From assembly GCF_900187455.1 (NCBI RefSeq), contig NZ_FYDX01000002.1, positions 1 through 64,000 of the forward strand: 64,000 nt of DNA, in the 5' to 3' direction. A program made the position numbers and the translations under genes. The notes under the pieces were generated by a model that did no database searches, had not been told where the DNA came from, and saw only the letters and a program-made list of their open reading frames with translations. Origin of the DNA: Pseudomonas sp. Irchel 3E13. GTDB taxonomy: Bacteria > Pseudomonadota > Gammaproteobacteria > Pseudomonadales > Pseudomonadaceae. Shown one piece after another: positions 63,140 through 64,000 of this stretch. Every line of letters starts with the position of its first letter. Within the stretch, counting starts at the first letter, position 1.

Positions 63140-64000
63140 GTGAGCCCCATCGCTTTGTCCCGTCTGCTGATCCTCGCCGCCGTCTGGGGCGCCAGCTTTC
63201 TGTTCATGCGCATCATCGCCCCGGTGCTGGGCACCGTGCCCACGGCGTTTTTCCGGGTGTCGATCGCCTGCGCCGGATTGCTGGTGATCCTCGCGCTGAT
63301 GCGGGTGCGCTGGGATTTCCAGGGCAAGTTCAAGGTCGCCCTGATGCTCGGAATGATCAACTCGGGGATTCCGGCGACGCTCTACGCGGTGGCCGCGCAG
63401 GTGCTGCCGGCCGGCTACTCGGCGATCTTCAACGCCACCACGCCGCTGATGGGCGTGCTGATCGGCGTGCTGTTCTTCCAGGAAACCATGACGCTGCCCA
63501 AGCTGCTGGGGATCTTCCTCGGTCTGCTCGGCGTGGGGATTCTCAGCGGTGCCGGGCCGGTGGCCTTCGACCTGAAGCTGATGCAGGGCGCCCTCGCCTG
63601 CCTCGGTGCCACCACCTGTTACGGCCTGTCGGGCTTTCTCGCCCGGCGCTGGCTGGACCAGCGCGGCGGCCTCGACAGCCGTTTGTCCGCGCTGGGCAGC
63701 ATGATGGGCGCCACCCTCCTGCTGACGCCGCTGTTCATCTGGAGCGTCGCCACCCAGCCACCCGCGAGCTGGGGCGGATGGCCGGTGTGGCTGTCACTGC
63801 TGGGCCTGGGCCTGCTGTGCACCGCCTTCGCCTACATCCTGTACTTCCGCCTGATCACGGAAATCGGTCCGGTGAAATCCTCCACCGTGACCTTCTTGAT
63901 CCCGGCATTCGGCGTGCTCTGGGGCGCCTGGCTGCTGGACGAGCCGATCTCCACGGCGCACCTGTACGGCGGGCTGCTGATCGGCCTGGCCCTGTGGCTG
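63140..64000 (+). CDS. EamA/DMT-family transporter (3' end beyond window)
   Basis: 287 codons in the window with no stop. GTG start (63140) with GGAGAG six bases upstream. Two EamA repeats (LILAAVWGASFLFMRII; GALACLGATTCYGLSGFLARR), about ten helices. Substrate unknown. Only a few codons should be missing at the end. Confidence 0.85.
   Translation, partial: MSPIALSRLLILAAVWGASFLFMRIIAPVLGTVPTAFFRVSIACAGLLVILALMRVRWDFQGKFKVALMLGMINSGIPATLYAVAAQVLPAGYSAIFNATTPLMGVLIGVLFFQETMTLPKLLGIFLGLLGVGILSGAGPVAFDLKLMQGALACLGATTCYGLSGFLARRWLDQRGGLDSRLSALGSMMGATLLLTPLFIWSVATQPPASWGGWPVWLSLLGLGLLCTAFAYILYFRLITEIGPVKSSTVTFLIPAFGVLWGAWLLDEPISTAHLYGGLLIGLALWL

Overview
The window is chromosomal DNA from a fluorescent-group Pseudomonas, probably of the P. 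fluorescens/P. protegens/P. chlororaphis type. This rests on high GC with strong G/C third-position bias, on gene neighbourhoods that recall P. aeruginosa PA1414-PA1422 and PA3279-PA3302 (compared from memory), and on Pseudomonas REPIN hairpins. I see no rRNA, tRNA, CRISPR array, prophage or complete IS element. The only strongly accessory pieces are a giant repeat adhesin and a hicAB toxin-antitoxin pair.

Layout. 1-11.7 kb: the 5' part of a giant LapA/MapA-type RTX adhesin gene (minus strand, running off the left edge, built of exact 735-bp repeats), divergent from its type I secretion operon (TolC-like, ABC transporter, HlyD-like). 11.8-20.3 kb: a DTW-domain tRNA-modifying protein, an Aer aerotaxis receptor, the guanidinobutyrase module (LysR regulator, gbuA, a sodium:solute symporter), a small PA1414/SicX-like locus with an Anr-type promoter, and a divergent LysR/MFS pair. 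20.4-26.1 kb: two EamA transporters, a small winged-helix-like protein, a DEAD-box helicase and an MscS channel. 26.2-31.6 kb: azoreductase azoR with a hairpin over its ribosome binding site, a small periplasmic protein, a LysR regulator, a hydrolase-PPIase pair and an ABC exporter. 31.6-48.3 kb: a FemAB-like acyltransferase, an OprO/OprP-type phosphate porin with a Pho-box-like site, FabH2-type ketoacyl synthase, HrpA helicase, a PuuA/PuuB-type polyamine (or amine) catabolic pair preceded by an unlisted 52-codon ORF, the two fatty acyl-CoA ligases fadD1/fadD2, a monoacylglycerol-lipase-like hydrolase and a MaoC hydratase. 48.3-55.4 kb: GyrI-like protein, AraC regulator, LysE exporter, hicAB with a palindromic operator, a threonine-dehydratase-like enzyme divergent from its likely MocR regulator, and an AlkA/Ada alkylation-repair pair. 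55.4-64 kb: DUF2790 protein, GNAT, peptide deformylase, YihY, CsbD, a cysteine-repeat protein, a CvfB-type S1 protein, a lipoprotein, AceK and a partial EamA transporter.

How the genes work together. The adhesin and the divergent exporter form one surface-attachment unit whose release protease (LapG) and c-di-GMP sensor (LapD) must lie elsewhere. fabH2, fadD1/fadD2, the lipase-like hydrolase and MaoC are a lipid-turnover neighbourhood. gbuA with its regulator and symporter, and puuA/puuB, are nitrogen/polyamine catabolism units. The points most worth a second look are the homogenised, mosaic adhesin repeats; the SicX-like Anr-controlled small locus; the azoR 12-bp hairpin that hides the Shine-Dalgarno; an Ada protein that has lost three of four zinc cysteines; the hicAB palindrome; the 21-bp-spaced direct repeat at the MocR gene; and the small ORF ahead of puuA.
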